From Mariniblastus sp. (GTDB lineage: Bacteria > Planctomycetota > Planctomycetia > Pirellulales > Pirellulaceae): a DNA stretch of 64,000 nt. Under the pieces are notes generated by a model. That model did not search any database and was not told where the DNA came from. It saw only the letters and a program-made list of their open reading frames with translations. Shown here in pieces: positions 48,504 to 57,984 of the stretch (its first letter is position 1; each line of letters begins with the position of its first letter). Location of the stretch: the NCBI GenBank assembly GCA_011523945.1, contig WTFU01000054.1:62001-126000 (forward strand). The letters run 5' to 3'. The position numbers and the translations under genes were made by a program.

Positions 48504-49397
48504 CTATCCCTCTAACGCCTCAACGCCGCCAATGACTTCCATAATCTCGCCCGTAATCTGAGATTGACGGGCACGGTTGTAAGTCCTTGAAAGCATTTTA
48601 ATCATGTCATTCGCATTTTCAGTCGCGCTCTTCATCGCAACCATTCGAGCAACCTGCTCGCTAACAGCTGCATCTAGAAAGCATTTAAACAACTTGATCT
48701 TAAAACTGGTTGGAACGACCTCTTCTAAAATACTCTCTGCCGAAGGCACAAACTCATAGAGCGATGTCCTACCAGATGCCTCGGAATCATCATCCGACGC
48801 TTCAGCACCTTCGATCTTCCCCAGCGGAAGCAAGGTCTCATTAACAATCTCTTGCTTCGCTACAGAAATGAACTTGGTATAAGTTACGTCGAGTCGATCC
48901 AAGGTTCCCTCTGCGTAAGCTCGAAGGTACCGGTTAGCGATCGATTCAACTTCAGCATAAAGCGGTTGGTCGTCGAAATTTGTAAACGACTCTGCCACAG
49001 ACATATCACGGAAATTAAAACCCGAAATCCCTCGCTTGCCACTCACCTCTAAGCTAACGTTTTCAATATCATTCGAGAGTGCTTCGAATGTCTTTACGCC
49101 AAGACGAATTGCGTTTCCGTTGTAACCACCACAGAGACCACGATTTCCAGTCAACACCAACAGCGTGGCTGACTTCGTTTCTTCTGGCGCTTCTAACAGC
49201 GGATGTGAAACCTCAAGGCCGGCACGCGCCAAATCGGCAACAACCGCAGTGATACGTTTTGTGTAATCACTAGCCGAGGTGGCACGATCCATCGCTTTTT
49301 TAAATCTTGCAGTCGCAATCAACTCCATCGTTCTCGTAATCTTTTTAATATTACGGATCGACTTGCGACGTTTATCAAGTGCTCGGGCGTTGGCCAT
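48504..49397 (-). CDS. atpG: F1Fo ATP synthase gamma subunit
   Basis: A 297-residue central-stalk subunit with terminal coiled-coil helices (RRKSIRNIKKITRTMELIA at the start and ATENANDMIKMLSRTYNRARQ at the end) and the GNRGLCGGYN motif. A short acidic stretch (SDDDSEASGRT) lies in the middle domain. Sits between atpA and atpD as usual. Confidence 0.96.
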   Translation of the reverse strand: MANARALDKRRKSIRNIKKITRTMELIATARFKKAMDRATSASDYTKRITAVVADLARAGLEVSHPLLEAPEETKSATLLVLTGNRGLCGGYNGNAIRLGVKTFEALSNDIENVSLEVSGKRGISGFNFRDMSVAESFTNFDDQPLYAEVESIANRYLRAYAEGTLDRLDVTYTKFISVAKQEIVNETLLPLGKIEGAEASDDDSEASGRTSLYEFVPSAESILEEVVPTSFKIKLFKCFLDAAVSEQVARMVAMKSATENANDMIKMLSRTYNRARQSQITGEIMEVIGGVEALEG

Positions 49398-49544
49398 TTA
49401 TATTTTTAGGAAATTTCAGGTAATCTGCAGCTCGCAATTGAGCCCACGATCAACCTTCAGCTTCCGTCCTTCCTTCGTGCCTTGCTTCTTAATTTAACAG
49501 AGATCAGTTCAAGCAACTCATTTAGAGCGCTTGAGAATCTCCCA

Positions 49545-51071
49545 CTACTTAAACGATTGATTAAATTCGTCGATGGCAGCGACCACCATCTGGGTAACCT
49601 CATTGTCGGCCTTCTTCATGACGGCACTGACGTCTTTGTTCTCGTCCAGACTATTCCAGACATCTTGCTTTTTCGTGTGAACAAACTCCAGGAATTCTTC
49701 TTCCCACCGACGCACATCAGCCACCGCGACGTCGTCCAGTTTTCCAGAAGTACCGGCGTAAATAACCATGATCTGATCACAAACATGAAGCGGCTTGTAC
49801 TGCGGCTGCTTCAGCAATTCAACCATGCGATATCCACGATCCAGGTCAGCCTGAGTCGCCGCGTCCAGATCCGTTCCCAACTGAGCGAATGCCTCTAACG
49901 CCCGGAAAGCTGCCAATTGCAAACGCAAACCGCCTGCAACATTTTTCATTGCAGCAACCTGAGCATTACCACCGACACGAGAAACCGAAATACCGGCATT
50001 CATCGCAGGTCGGACGCCCGCGAAGAACAAATCAGGTTGAAGATAAATCTGACCATCAGTAATTGAAATAACGTTAGTCGGAATGTAGGCCGAAACTTCA
50101 CCCTCTTGCGTTTCAATGATCGGAAGCGAAGTAATCGAGCCACCCCCTAGTTCGTCGCTAAGCTTTACACTTCGCTCTAGCAAACGTGAGTGGCAATAAA
50201 ACACGTCACCGGGGTAAGCCTCACGTCCTGGAGGACGTCGCATCAACAACGAGAGTTCGCGATAAGCAACCGCTTGTTTTGAAAGGTCATCGTAGACGAC
50301 TAAACAGTGACCGCCCGCATACATGAAATGCTCTGCCATCGCCGTTCCGGCATAGGGAGCAATGTACTGCATCGGCGCTGGCGAACTTGCACCCGAAACG
50401 ATCACCGTGGTGTAATCCATGGCTCCGCTCTCTTCAAGTTCTTTGATCACACCCGCGACCGAAGAATCTTTTTGCCCAACGGCAATGTAGAAACACTTAA
50501 CGCCGGTTCCTTTTTGATTGATGATCGCATCGATACCGATGGCCGTTTTACCGGTCTTTCGATCGCCAATAATCAATTCGCGTTGGCCACGCCCCACAGG
50601 AGTCATCGCATCAACGGCCTTGATACCGGTCGGCATCGATTCGGTTACCGGTTTTCGCTCAGCAACACCGGCGGCAATAATTTCGACCGGACGCGTCGCA
50701 TCTGAATTGACTGGCCCCTTGCCGTCGAGTGGATTACCCAGCGGATCAACAACGCGACCGACAACGGCGTCTCCAACCGGCACCGAAAGCAACGTTCCCA
50801 GCGATTTGACCTGGTCGCCTTCGTTAATCTTCAGGTAATCACCGAGGATGATAATACCGACCGAGTTCTCTTCGAGGTTAAACGCAAGGCCAATGATCCC
50901 ACCGGGAAATTCAACCATCTCACCGGCGGCAACATTCGTAAGGCCATGAACACGGGCAATACCGTCACCGACTTCCAGAACGGTTCCGACTTCGCGAACA
51001 TCAATCTCGCTCTCAAAGTTAGTGATTTCCTGTTGAATCACCGAGGCGATTTCGTCAGCACTGATTTTCAT
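49545..51071 (-). CDS. atpA: F1Fo ATP synthase alpha subunit
   Basis: A 508-residue non-catalytic nucleotide-binding subunit. P-loop GDRKTGKT at 169-176; the family signature [17 protein letters not shown] is intact. The full length is present. Confidence 0.97.
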   Translation of the reverse strand: MKISADEIASVIQQEITNFESEIDVREVGTVLEVGDGIARVHGLTNVAAGEMVEFPGGIIGLAFNLEENSVGIIILGDYLKINEGDQVKSLGTLLSVPVGDAVVGRVVDPLGNPLDGKGPVNSDATRPVEIIAAGVAERKPVTESMPTGIKAVDAMTPVGRGQRELIIGDRKTGKTAIGIDAIINQKGTGVKCFYIAVGQKDSSVAGVIKELEESGAMDYTTVIVSGASSPAPMQYIAPYAGTAMAEHFMYAGGHCLVVYDDLSKQAVAYRELSLLMRRPPGREAYPGDVFYCHSRLLERSVKLSDELGGGSITSLPIIETQEGEVSAYIPTNVISITDGQIYLQPDLFFAGVRPAMNAGISVSRVGGNAQVAAMKNVAGGLRLQLAAFRALEAFAQLGTDLDAATQADLDRGYRMVELLKQPQYKPLHVCDQIMVIYAGTSGKLDDVAVADVRRWEEEFLEFVHTKKQDVWNSLDENKDVSAVMKKADNEVTQMVVAAIDEFNQSFK

Positions 51072-51170
51072 TGATTTCCTCGTTATTTTTAAAAGACAAC
51101 CTCTCGGTCATCCCTGCTTCAACCAATTGAAGTTTGTTTTATTTCTTAAATCTCTGGATCAACTAAGTCG

Positions 51171-51791
51171 TTATTCTGACGTCGTGAAACGATCCAATTT
51201 TTCACGAATGGCATCCGAAGCACGCTTAACCGCTCGCGCCCGAACCTGAGACAACTGATTCACGACACTCCCGTCGTAAACCGTGTCACCGACTCGCACC
51301 ACAATTCCGCCAAGTATTTCAGGATCGACTAAAACCTGAAGGCTGACATCCTTACCAAGTGTTTTGGACAACTGGTCAGTGATTCGCCCGACCGCCTCGC
51401 TATCCATTGGCGACGCCGAGGTCACAACTGCCTGAACACGCCCCGCCATCTCATCACGCAACGTTCTTGCCGAAGATGCGATCGCGCCGAGGCAATCGAA
51501 ACGACCTTTGTTGCCCACAACCTTAAGGAAGTGAAGCAAGCCTTTTTCGACTTTCCCGGCGAATGCCTTATCGAGCAAACCCACTTTGGCATCTACACCG
51601 ATTCTCGGCGACTCAAGGGCGCTTCGCAATCCAGCAACACCGTTAATGGCTTCGACGACTTCGCCGAGCTCGTCGACCAGTTGATCAACATTCCCGGCAT
51701 CCCCCGCGAACGCCAAAAGCGCCCGAGCATACACATCGCCCAACTGCTGTTGGTCGCTATCGAAAACCGTCGGTTGTTTCGCTTCTACCAT
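51171..51791 (-). CDS. atpH: F1Fo ATP synthase delta subunit
   Basis: A 206-residue peripheral-stalk subunit (OSCP-like) with helical N-domain (VYARALLAFAGDAGNVDQL) and the conserved end motif LQVLVDPEILGGIVVRVGD. Links F1 with the b subunit. Confidence 0.94.
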   Translation of the reverse strand: MVEAKQPTVFDSDQQQLGDVYARALLAFAGDAGNVDQLVDELGEVVEAINGVAGLRSALESPRIGVDAKVGLLDKAFAGKVEKGLLHFLKVVGNKGRFDCLGAIASSARTLRDEMAGRVQAVVTSASPMDSEAVGRITDQLSKTLGKDVSLQVLVDPEILGGIVVRVGDTVYDGSVVNQLSQVRARAVKRASDAIREKLDRFTTSE

Positions 51792-51835
51792 CGAAAGTGA
51801 CTACCTAATCAGTCGTTGATTGATCTAAACGGCAA

Positions 51836-52381
51836 CTATGCCCCGGTGGTGAACTGCTTGAGTGACTTCTCAATCAAGGCGGAATGATCCGACTTATCGA
51901 GCGATCGGCCCACGATGCTGCCAGCGAGACTAACAGCCGAGTCCACACTCGATTCTGCCAAATCCCGCACTGCCGCGGTCTTCGCCGCTTCAATCTCTGC
52001 CAACGCACGCTCACGAGTTTTCTGAGCTTCAGCTGCTGCTTCGGCCATGATCTTCTCTTTCGCGTCGTTTGCTGTCGATTTCGCTTCGGCAATCAACGCC
52101 GAAGCCTCTCCGTCCGCACCAGCCATCTTTTCTTGATAAGCAGCGAGCTGTGCCTCCGCTTGCTCTTTTGCAATCCGTGCAGCTTCGATGTCATCCACCA
52201 TCCGCTTTTCACGCGCATCCAAACCCTCGACAATAGGTGTCCAAGCAAACTTGAACAACACTGCCAAAAGCCCGACAAAGATTAAGAGGGAGAAAATTAG
52301 CGTATCGACCCTAAGCTCCAGAGGAGGGCTGGCCGCCCCGGAAGCAATCAAGCCTGCTAGACTTTGGTTCAACATCATCAC
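51836..52381 (-). CDS. atpF: F1Fo ATP synthase b subunit
   Basis: A 181-residue subunit with one N-terminal membrane helix (about 27-48) and a long Ala/Glu-rich helix (EAARIAKEQAEAQLAAYQEKM) forming the peripheral stalk. The start cluster GTG-ATG-ATG makes exact initiation uncertain by two residues. Confidence 0.94.
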   Translation of the reverse strand: MMMLNQSLAGLIASGAASPPLELRVDTLIFSLLIFVGLLAVLFKFAWTPIVEGLDAREKRMVDDIEAARIAKEQAEAQLAAYQEKMAGADGEASALIAEAKSTANDAKEKIMAEAAAEAQKTRERALAEIEAAKTAAVRDLAESSVDSAVSLAGSIVGRSLDKSDHSALIEKSLKQFTTGA

Positions 52382-52467
52382 TCTTCACCAAGTAAGAAAA
52401 TCAAACTGAACAATCGCCTTGGGTTCGCTCAAAAACACATAACGAGCCTTTGAACCAACAACAAGAT

Positions 52468-52782
52468 TTAGAATACGAGACAAAGAAGGATTGCAGCAAA
52501 AGCAGCACCTTCGATAAGAGCAGCAAAGATGATACCGGCACTCTGAACGCTCGATGCCATCTCAGGCTGTCGCGCGATGCTTTCACAAGCTGCACCACCG
52601 ATTTTCCCAATACCAAGAGCAGCACCAATAACAGCAAGCCCAGCACCAATCGCTTTGAACTTCCACTCAACGCCCTGGCCCAACAACAAATCGCCAGCAA
52701 GACCACCTTCTTGTGCGAAAGTTGGCGAACAGAAGAGGAAACCCCCCATAACGAACACTAACGCAAACAAAAACCTATACAT
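52468..52782 (-). CDS. atpE: F1Fo ATP synthase c subunit with signal-like extension
   Basis: A 104-residue c subunit. The usual two-helix hairpin starts near residue 42; the polar loop is RQP (71-73) and the ion-carrying Glu is E91 in LIEGAAF. No Na-binding Gln pattern is seen in helix 1, so proton coupling is likely. The first about 40 residues form a hydrophobic segment ending TFAQ, which looks like a cleavable signal peptide plus a short spacer. Confidence 0.95.
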   Translation of the reverse strand: MYRFLFALVFVMGGFLFCSPTFAQEGGLAGDLLLGQGVEWKFKAIGAGLAVIGAALGIGKIGGAACESIARQPEMASSVQSAGIIFAALIEGAAFAAILLCLVF

Positions 52783-52833
52783 TCAAAAGTTCTCCAAATT
52801 CAAAGAGCAACAAAATTTTCTAAAATATTCAAA

Positions 52834-54030
52834 TCAGTGAGGATGAATGGCCGCACCGATAAACAACGAAGTCAAAAACGCAAAAACATAAGCCTGAATG
52901 AACGCCACCAACAACTCGAGCACATTAACCGCAATCGTGGCAACAATCACCGCTGGACCAACACCCCAAATCAGAGAGGTATGCCAAGTCACTCCAATAA
53001 AAGCAACAAACACGCCGACCACCAAGTGACCGGCAAACATGTTCGCAAACAAACGTACTGCCAAGACAGCATGTTTGATAAACAAGCCAAAAACCTCAAT
53101 AGCCCAAATCATTGGAACGAGGATTATCTTCACAATCGGGTTAATGTCGAGGTGGGGTGCTTGAGCTTTTAAGAATCCCGCGAAGCCCATCTTCTTGATT
53201 CCAGTCGCCATCACGACAAAAAACACAGAGATCGCTAAAGCCGCCGTTACTGAAATCGAACCGGTCGCCGCACCCAACCCCGGAACCATCCCCAGAAGAT
53301 TGAGCGTGAGCACAAAGAAGAAAATCGTCCACACAAACGGAAGAAACCGCTTGGCGTCAGACGAACCAATCCCCGGCACCGCCACTTCATCCCTGATGTA
53401 ACAGACCATTACGTCAATTACGTTCCAAAAGCGACCCACCGGACGTTCACCGCTTTTAATTCGCTTCGCATACGGAATAAAAATCGCCGCGACGATTAAC
53501 GCCCCAATCAACTCCAGTACGACAAACTTGGTCGGCTGAAAAGTGACGGGACCAACAAAATCATTTTTTTGATAAGCCCAAACCGAGCCGTTTTCCCCCA
53601 TCAACGGGCTATCGTCCGTGTACGGCGAAATCTGGGGAATGGACAACTTACCCTTTGCCATCCCTTCGCCCCACGGCGGAAAGGCTGGCAACTCAAAGTG
53701 ATCCGAATCCTGAACATGCCCAATAAGGCTGTCCGGACTCAAGTAATACCCCATTGCGAGGTCTACCCCGTCGTTCCACTCGTCAGCGGTGGCCGTTTCC
53801 GCCCCCCCACCGTGACCATGCCCACCGTGGCCGTGATCGTGGTCGCCACCCTCATGACCGTCCTCATCGTGATCATGACCGTGATCATCTTCGTCGTGAT
53901 CGTGAGCATCCTTATCGTGACCAACTGCCTCGTGGCCAGCATCACTTTCGTTGTGCCCATGCGACTCCTGAGTCGCCTTGTGTTCGTCATCCTGAAGAGC
54001 AACGATCGAGCCTAAGCTGTTATTTTTCAT
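52834..54030 (-). CDS. atpB: F1Fo ATP synthase a subunit with His-rich N-terminus
   Basis: A 398-residue a subunit, long for the family (near 250-290). Residues 17-73 contain 16 His among many Asp/Glu/Gly (HDKDAHDHDEDDHGHDHDED), a metal-binding-type segment, then a linker. The membrane part carries the essential Arg in LAVRLFANMFAGHLVV and the C-terminal FIQAYVFAFLTSLFIG. Confidence 0.95.
   Translation of the reverse strand: MKNNSLGSIVALQDDEHKATQESHGHNESDAGHEAVGHDKDAHDHDEDDHGHDHDEDGHEGGDHDHGHGGHGHGGGAETATADEWNDGVDLAMGYYLSPDSLIGHVQDSDHFELPAFPPWGEGMAKGKLSIPQISPYTDDSPLMGENGSVWAYQKNDFVGPVTFQPTKFVVLELIGALIVAAIFIPYAKRIKSGERPVGRFWNVIDVMVCYIRDEVAVPGIGSSDAKRFLPFVWTIFFFVLTLNLLGMVPGLGAATGSISVTAALAISVFFVVMATGIKKMGFAGFLKAQAPHLDINPIVKIILVPMIWAIEVFGLFIKHAVLAVRLFANMFAGHLVVGVFVAFIGVTWHTSLIWGVGPAVIVATIAVNVLELLVAFIQAYVFAFLTSLFIGAAIHPH
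53812..53982 (-). repeat. Low-complexity His/Asp codon repeat in atpB
   Basis: The region encoding residues 17-73 of the a subunit is made of short degenerate repeats of CAY and GAY codons. It is prone to slippage and could vary in length between strains. Confidence 0.7.
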
Positions 54031-54091
54031 CGAGCAGTAACTGCCTATTAATATCTAGTTTGACTTGCGCTGAATTAGTTTATCCAGAAAT

Positions 54092-54496
54092 CTAATCTTC
54101 GCTAGCACCATCCGGACCAAGTTTTTTCAAAGCAACCTGAACGTCCGCCACCATGCCCACGAAATAAAAGAAAATTATATAAAAAACCAAACTCAAATCG
54201 AACGGCGGATCTTTTAAATAAATCCCCCAAACCGCGACCAACCCGGGAATGCTAACTCTAATGGCCATCTGCAACGCCATGCGAGCCATCAGTAACTCAT
54301 GCCCTCTCGGATACTCGCTCGCAACGTGGGCTGCAAGCGTCGAAACGAGGCAAACTACAAGCGCTAACAGTCCCGTAAAAACGTTGATTTCCAGGAAACA
54401 ACAAACCGTTATCGCGATAACACCCGCCAGCAACTCAACAACCGCAAGAAAAATCAACCGAACCAACATCGATTGCAAGGCCAACTGCTGCAACAT
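54092..54496 (-). CDS. AtpI-like hydrophobic protein
   Basis: A 134-residue protein with about four membrane helices, located directly before atpB where AtpI-type assembly proteins are found. Sequence similarity to AtpI is weak to my eye, so the call rests mainly on position and topology. The C-terminus is short and charged. Confidence 0.65.
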   Translation of the reverse strand: MLQQLALQSMLVRLIFLAVVELLAGVIAITVCCFLEINVFTGLLALVVCLVSTLAAHVASEYPRGHELLMARMALQMAIRVSIPGLVAVWGIYLKDPPFDLSLVFYIIFFYFVGMVADVQVALKKLGPDGASED

Positions 54497-54504
54497 AAAG
54501 GCCC

Positions 54505-54744
54505 CTAACTTTGTTTTGATTCTTCATCCGAGTCGACTTCCGGGCCACGCCCACCATCTGCTGGATCCGACACCAGAAGCATTAGCTGCCTGAAAGCAAC
54601 CCCCATTCCTAACGCCAGCCCTAAAAGGGTAAACAGCAAAACCGAACCAACCTTTTGGTCAATCCAATAACCAACCAAACCCGGAACGAACATCATGATA
54701 CTGATGGACGTCACCTCCGAAGCCTTAGAGAAAGACTTTGCCAT
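54505..54744 (-). CDS. AtpZ/AtpI family protein
   Basis: About 79 residues from ATG 54744 (the frame is open to 54900). Two membrane helices with the AtpZ-like GYWIDQKVGSVLLFTLLGLALG motif and an acidic tail. AtpZ is thought to aid c-ring assembly or Mg handling. It is first in the atp operon. The RBS is weak and start could be an upstream GTG. Confidence 0.75.
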   Translation of the reverse strand: MAKSFSKASEVTSISIMMFVPGLVGYWIDQKVGSVLLFTLLGLALGMGVAFRQLMLLVSDPADGGRGPEVDSDEESKQS

Positions 54745-55409
54745 GGGAGAGCGGTCATCAACCGTATTAACCAACGTTTTTGACCTACCACGACTGTAAG
54801 ATTGGTGTTTTTTTGCGAGTAAAAAACCCTTTTGAGGTAATGTAATCACTGGTATCTCACCCCACAAGCCCGCACCTAGAAAGATTGAGAAAGTTTTCAC
54901 AATCTCGACATAACCAACTACACATCAACAACTTAAAGAAATGAAATGGCCATTAAGAATTGCGAAAGTGATTTACCTCACCATGAATCCCCTCAGAATT
55001 CTAGATAACACCTATGGCAAAAGCGTAAGCTCTTACGATTAAAACACTTAGGCTGACCTCAAAAGAGACGAAAGCGACCGAGATAACCCCAAAACGTTTG
55101 CTTTTTAGTCATTTTTCAACTAAAATTTCACCAAGCGAGGTGGACGTTTCAAGATCATGGGCGGCTTTTAATACTTCAGCGTTAATCGCGGTAGCTTTGC
55201 CTTCCCCAGTTCTCCGACAACGCCCGACGCCAAGAATCCGCATACTTTTCATCTTGAATTGCTCGACGCGGGTCAGCGACCGCAAGGGATACGGTCGATT
55301 ACCATTTTATTTCCTACTTCGGATTGGATTCCGCAAAGCCGGGACTAAGTATTGGAGCTTTCCAATACGCAAATTTGACGCCCCAGAGTCGCGTCACGGA
55401 GTACGAAAC
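54745..55409. other. Gene-free divergent region (atp operon and DUF4912 promoters)
   Basis: 665 bases between the atpZ start and the DUF4912 start. A short inverted repeat (CGTAAG / CTTACG) lies at 55024-55037. No strong promoter boxes were recognised. The DUF4912 frame remains open back to 55098, but this part lacks family character. Confidence 0.45.
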
Positions 55410-56531
55410 TTGATTACTGCAGCGAATCTAGAGTCTCAAAAATCAAAAGAACTCGCCCAGATGGCCAAGGAAAAGGGCGTTGCCGGCTGGCATTCCATGC
55501 GAAAAGATGAGCTCGTCAAAGCTCTCTTAAAGGTTGCTAAACAGAAAGCGAAAGCCAAAGCCGGAACCCGCAAAAAGACGAAGGCCACAGCCAAGCCAAC
55601 CCGGGCCGCCAAAGCTTCTACCGCCAGAAAAAAAGCAAAACAAACTGATTCTGCGATCGCAAAGAAAATCCGAATCGAACGCGAAAAACAGGAAAACCTC
55701 AAAAACCTCTCTTCCGCCGTTGGCATGGCCAGACGCAACACTCCTCCCGAGCGTGACCGCGTCATTCTAATCGTCCGTGACTCGTTCTGGCTTCAGGCGT
55801 ACTGGGAAGTCACTCGCGCAACCGTCCAGCGGGCTAAAGTCGCGATGACCGGATTTTGGCATAACGCCAAACCTGTCCTTAGACTTTTGGTAATTACCAG
55901 TGACGGTAACACCAACTCTGTTGAAAAAGTTGTTCAAGAAATTGAAATTCACAGCGGAGTTAACAATTGGTATGTCAACATTACCGAACCTAGCAAAAAC
56001 TACCGCATCGCCATCGGCTATACCGCACCGGGCGAAAAATTCCATCTGATTTCAAAAAGTAATCAGGTGTGCCCGCCTCCGGGAAGTTCCCCAGAAGGCG
56101 AACACTGGACAGATATTACTAACGATGTCGAGAAGTACTACGCCCTTAGCGGTGGTCACGACCCAAGAACAGTCTCGGCAGATCTGCAAGAGGTGTTTGA
56201 AGAGAAAGCGCTTCAACCCATGCATGCCCCCGCTTTCGAAAGATTGGGGTCCGGTGTTAACGCCAACGGACAGCGATTCAACTTCCAGGTCGACGCCCAC
56301 ATGATCGTCCACGGTGCGACCGATCCAAGAGCGACAGTCACCGTGGCCGGAGAACCCATTCGCCTACAGCCCGATGGATCTTTTGCACTGCGGCTTGAAC
56401 TCCCAGATCGCCGACAGGTACTTCCTGTCGTTGCCTCCAGCCGCGACGGCACACACCAGCGAACGACTGTCCTCGCCGTTGAAAGGAATACAAAAGTCAT
56501 GGAACCGATCACCAACGACGATAATTCCTAA
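55410..56531 (+). CDS. DUF4912 protein with N-terminal Rho_N/SAP-like motif
   Basis: About 373 residues from TTG 55410, with GGAG at 55398-55401. The N-terminal segment (KSKELAQMAKEKGVAGWHSMRKDELVKALLKV) resembles a Rho_N or SAP-type nucleic-acid-binding helix bundle; a Lys/Ala-rich linker (KAKAKAGTRKKTKATAKP) follows. DUF4912 occupies about residues 105-245 (RDRVILIVRDSFWLQAYWEVT). The C-terminal part has an Ig-like look (VTVAGEPIRLQPDGSFALRLELP). Function unknown; nucleic-acid binding is an inference. Confidence 0.8.
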   Translation: MITAANLESQKSKELAQMAKEKGVAGWHSMRKDELVKALLKVAKQKAKAKAGTRKKTKATAKPTRAAKASTARKKAKQTDSAIAKKIRIEREKQENLKNLSSAVGMARRNTPPERDRVILIVRDSFWLQAYWEVTRATVQRAKVAMTGFWHNAKPVLRLLVITSDGNTNSVEKVVQEIEIHSGVNNWYVNITEPSKNYRIAIGYTAPGEKFHLISKSNQVCPPPGSSPEGEHWTDITNDVEKYYALSGGHDPRTVSADLQEVFEEKALQPMHAPAFERLGSGVNANGQRFNFQVDAHMIVHGATDPRATVTVAGEPIRLQPDGSFALRLELPDRRQVLPVVASSRDGTHQRTTVLAVERNTKVMEPITNDDNS

Positions 56532-56572
56532 AAGTCCAGTCACGGCATCCCGACCCGCTTATCGAACACTCT

Positions 56573-56612
56573 GAGCCACTGCGAGACTTCTCGCCAGTGG
56601 CTCATTGTATTT
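56573..56612 (+). terminator. Probable terminator after the DUF4912 gene
   Basis: A long hairpin with arms GAGCCACTG and CAGTGGCTC enclosing a second stem (CGAG/CTCG), followed by ATTGTATTT. T-run is modest. Confidence 0.6.
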
Positions 56613-56789
56613 GAGAGACTCAAACATTCACTCAACAAATTTTGCCTAGACCCGCTCAACACCCATTCAATACAATCTTTAGGCTCTTGCCTGACGTCAA
56701 CCGGCGCTACGTAAACCAACAATCACCGCACGAGATTTTTCAAAGAAAACACCCGACCAAAAGACCGCCATAATCGCAGAAACAAATCC

Positions 56790-57815
56790 ATGACGACTAC
56801 CCGTGAGAACAGAATCCCACCCGGCCAGCAATTAGTTGCCCCCGGAAAATGGCCGATTATCGGTGAACGCCTACCAACTGAAACCGAATCCCCATGGTCA
56901 CTTACCATAAAAGGGGAAGTCGATACTCCAATTTCTTTGAGTCTCGAACAATTAAGTTCATTTCCACAAACCACACGCACAATGGACATTCACTGCGTGA
57001 CCCGATGGTCAATGCTAGACACAACATTCTCGGGAGTCCTGCTCAACGACCTGCTTTCGTCAACGGGCGTCAAACCAAACGCTAGATTCGTTTCATTTCA
57101 AGCGAGATCAAAACGCAAACACGCGACTTCCCTTACTCTCGAAACTGCAATCGATCTCAATACTTTAATCGCGACCGAGGTCAATGGGGAACCGATCGAC
57201 ACATCTCATGGTGGCCCAATTCGAAACATTGTCGAATCAAGATACTTCTACAAAAGTGTGAAATGGCTTGAACAGATCGAGCTACTCCCGACCGACCGAC
57301 TTGGGTTCTGGGAAGCCGAGTCTGGCTATCACAATGAAGCTGACCCCTGGCAAGAACAGCGTTACATGGCACCGACGATTGATCGACGCACTTCCTTGCG
57401 GTTGATTGAAACGCGAGACTTCTCCAACCGTGAACTTCGCAGCATCGACGCGTCTCAACGTAATCTCGCCGGACTAAACGCGAACAACGCTTCGCTTCGT
57501 GATGCCAATTTTTCTGGAACAGATCTCTCAAACGCTGATTTCACCACCGCCAATCTCTCAAATGCCCATTTCCACAATGCGAACCTTTGCAATGCCGTTT
57601 TCCTAAACGCCGACTTGGAGGGAGCGGATTTCTCGGGGGCGGATTTAAGGGGAGCCAATTTTACGGGCGCTTCGCTAATTGGCGCCTCGTTTATTTCCAG
57701 CCAACACGGTGCGACAAATGGCGCACAGATTGACAAAACAACCCAACTTCCCCCCGCTGCGATCGCCCCTCTATTCCCAGAACAACTTCAATATGTGAAC
57801 AAAGCGATGGGATAA
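56790..57815 (+). CDS. Molybdopterin-dependent oxidoreductase fused to pentapeptide repeats
   Basis: A 341-residue protein. Residues about 20-185 form a sulfite-oxidase-type Mo-cofactor domain: WSLTIKGEVDTPISLSLEQL, the likely Mo-ligating Cys69 in MDIHCVTRWS, and the conserved GGPIRNIVESRYFYKSVKWLEQIEL. Residues about 209-300 form about 18 pentapeptide units of the A(D/N)LXX type (ANFSGTDLSNADFTTANLSN), a right-handed beta-helix. No signal peptide is seen. The reaction is unknown. Confidence 0.85.
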   Translation: MTTTRENRIPPGQQLVAPGKWPIIGERLPTETESPWSLTIKGEVDTPISLSLEQLSSFPQTTRTMDIHCVTRWSMLDTTFSGVLLNDLLSSTGVKPNARFVSFQARSKRKHATSLTLETAIDLNTLIATEVNGEPIDTSHGGPIRNIVESRYFYKSVKWLEQIELLPTDRLGFWEAESGYHNEADPWQEQRYMAPTIDRRTSLRLIETRDFSNRELRSIDASQRNLAGLNANNASLRDANFSGTDLSNADFTTANLSNAHFHNANLCNAVFLNADLEGADFSGADLRGANFTGASLIGASFISSQHGATNGAQIDKTTQLPPAAIAPLFPEQLQYVNKAMG

Positions 57816-57984
57816 CAGTTCAACGTTACGGTTTCTGGCTCCCTGCTTGCGCTCGGGTTGCCCGTTACAACCTTTGCCAGTCCAATGCCTATACTTCCGC
57901 TGAAAGCTCCACGACTTGCTGTGACAACACAGAGCTCTGGACATTCACCCCCTGAGAACTCAACTCAGCCACCTGGAGAACACA

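Noticed and set aside
53754-54095. Plus-strand Arg/His-rich open frame
   Set aside because: Antisense shadow of the His/Asp-rich segment of atpB; composition is explained by the CAY/GAY codon repeats.
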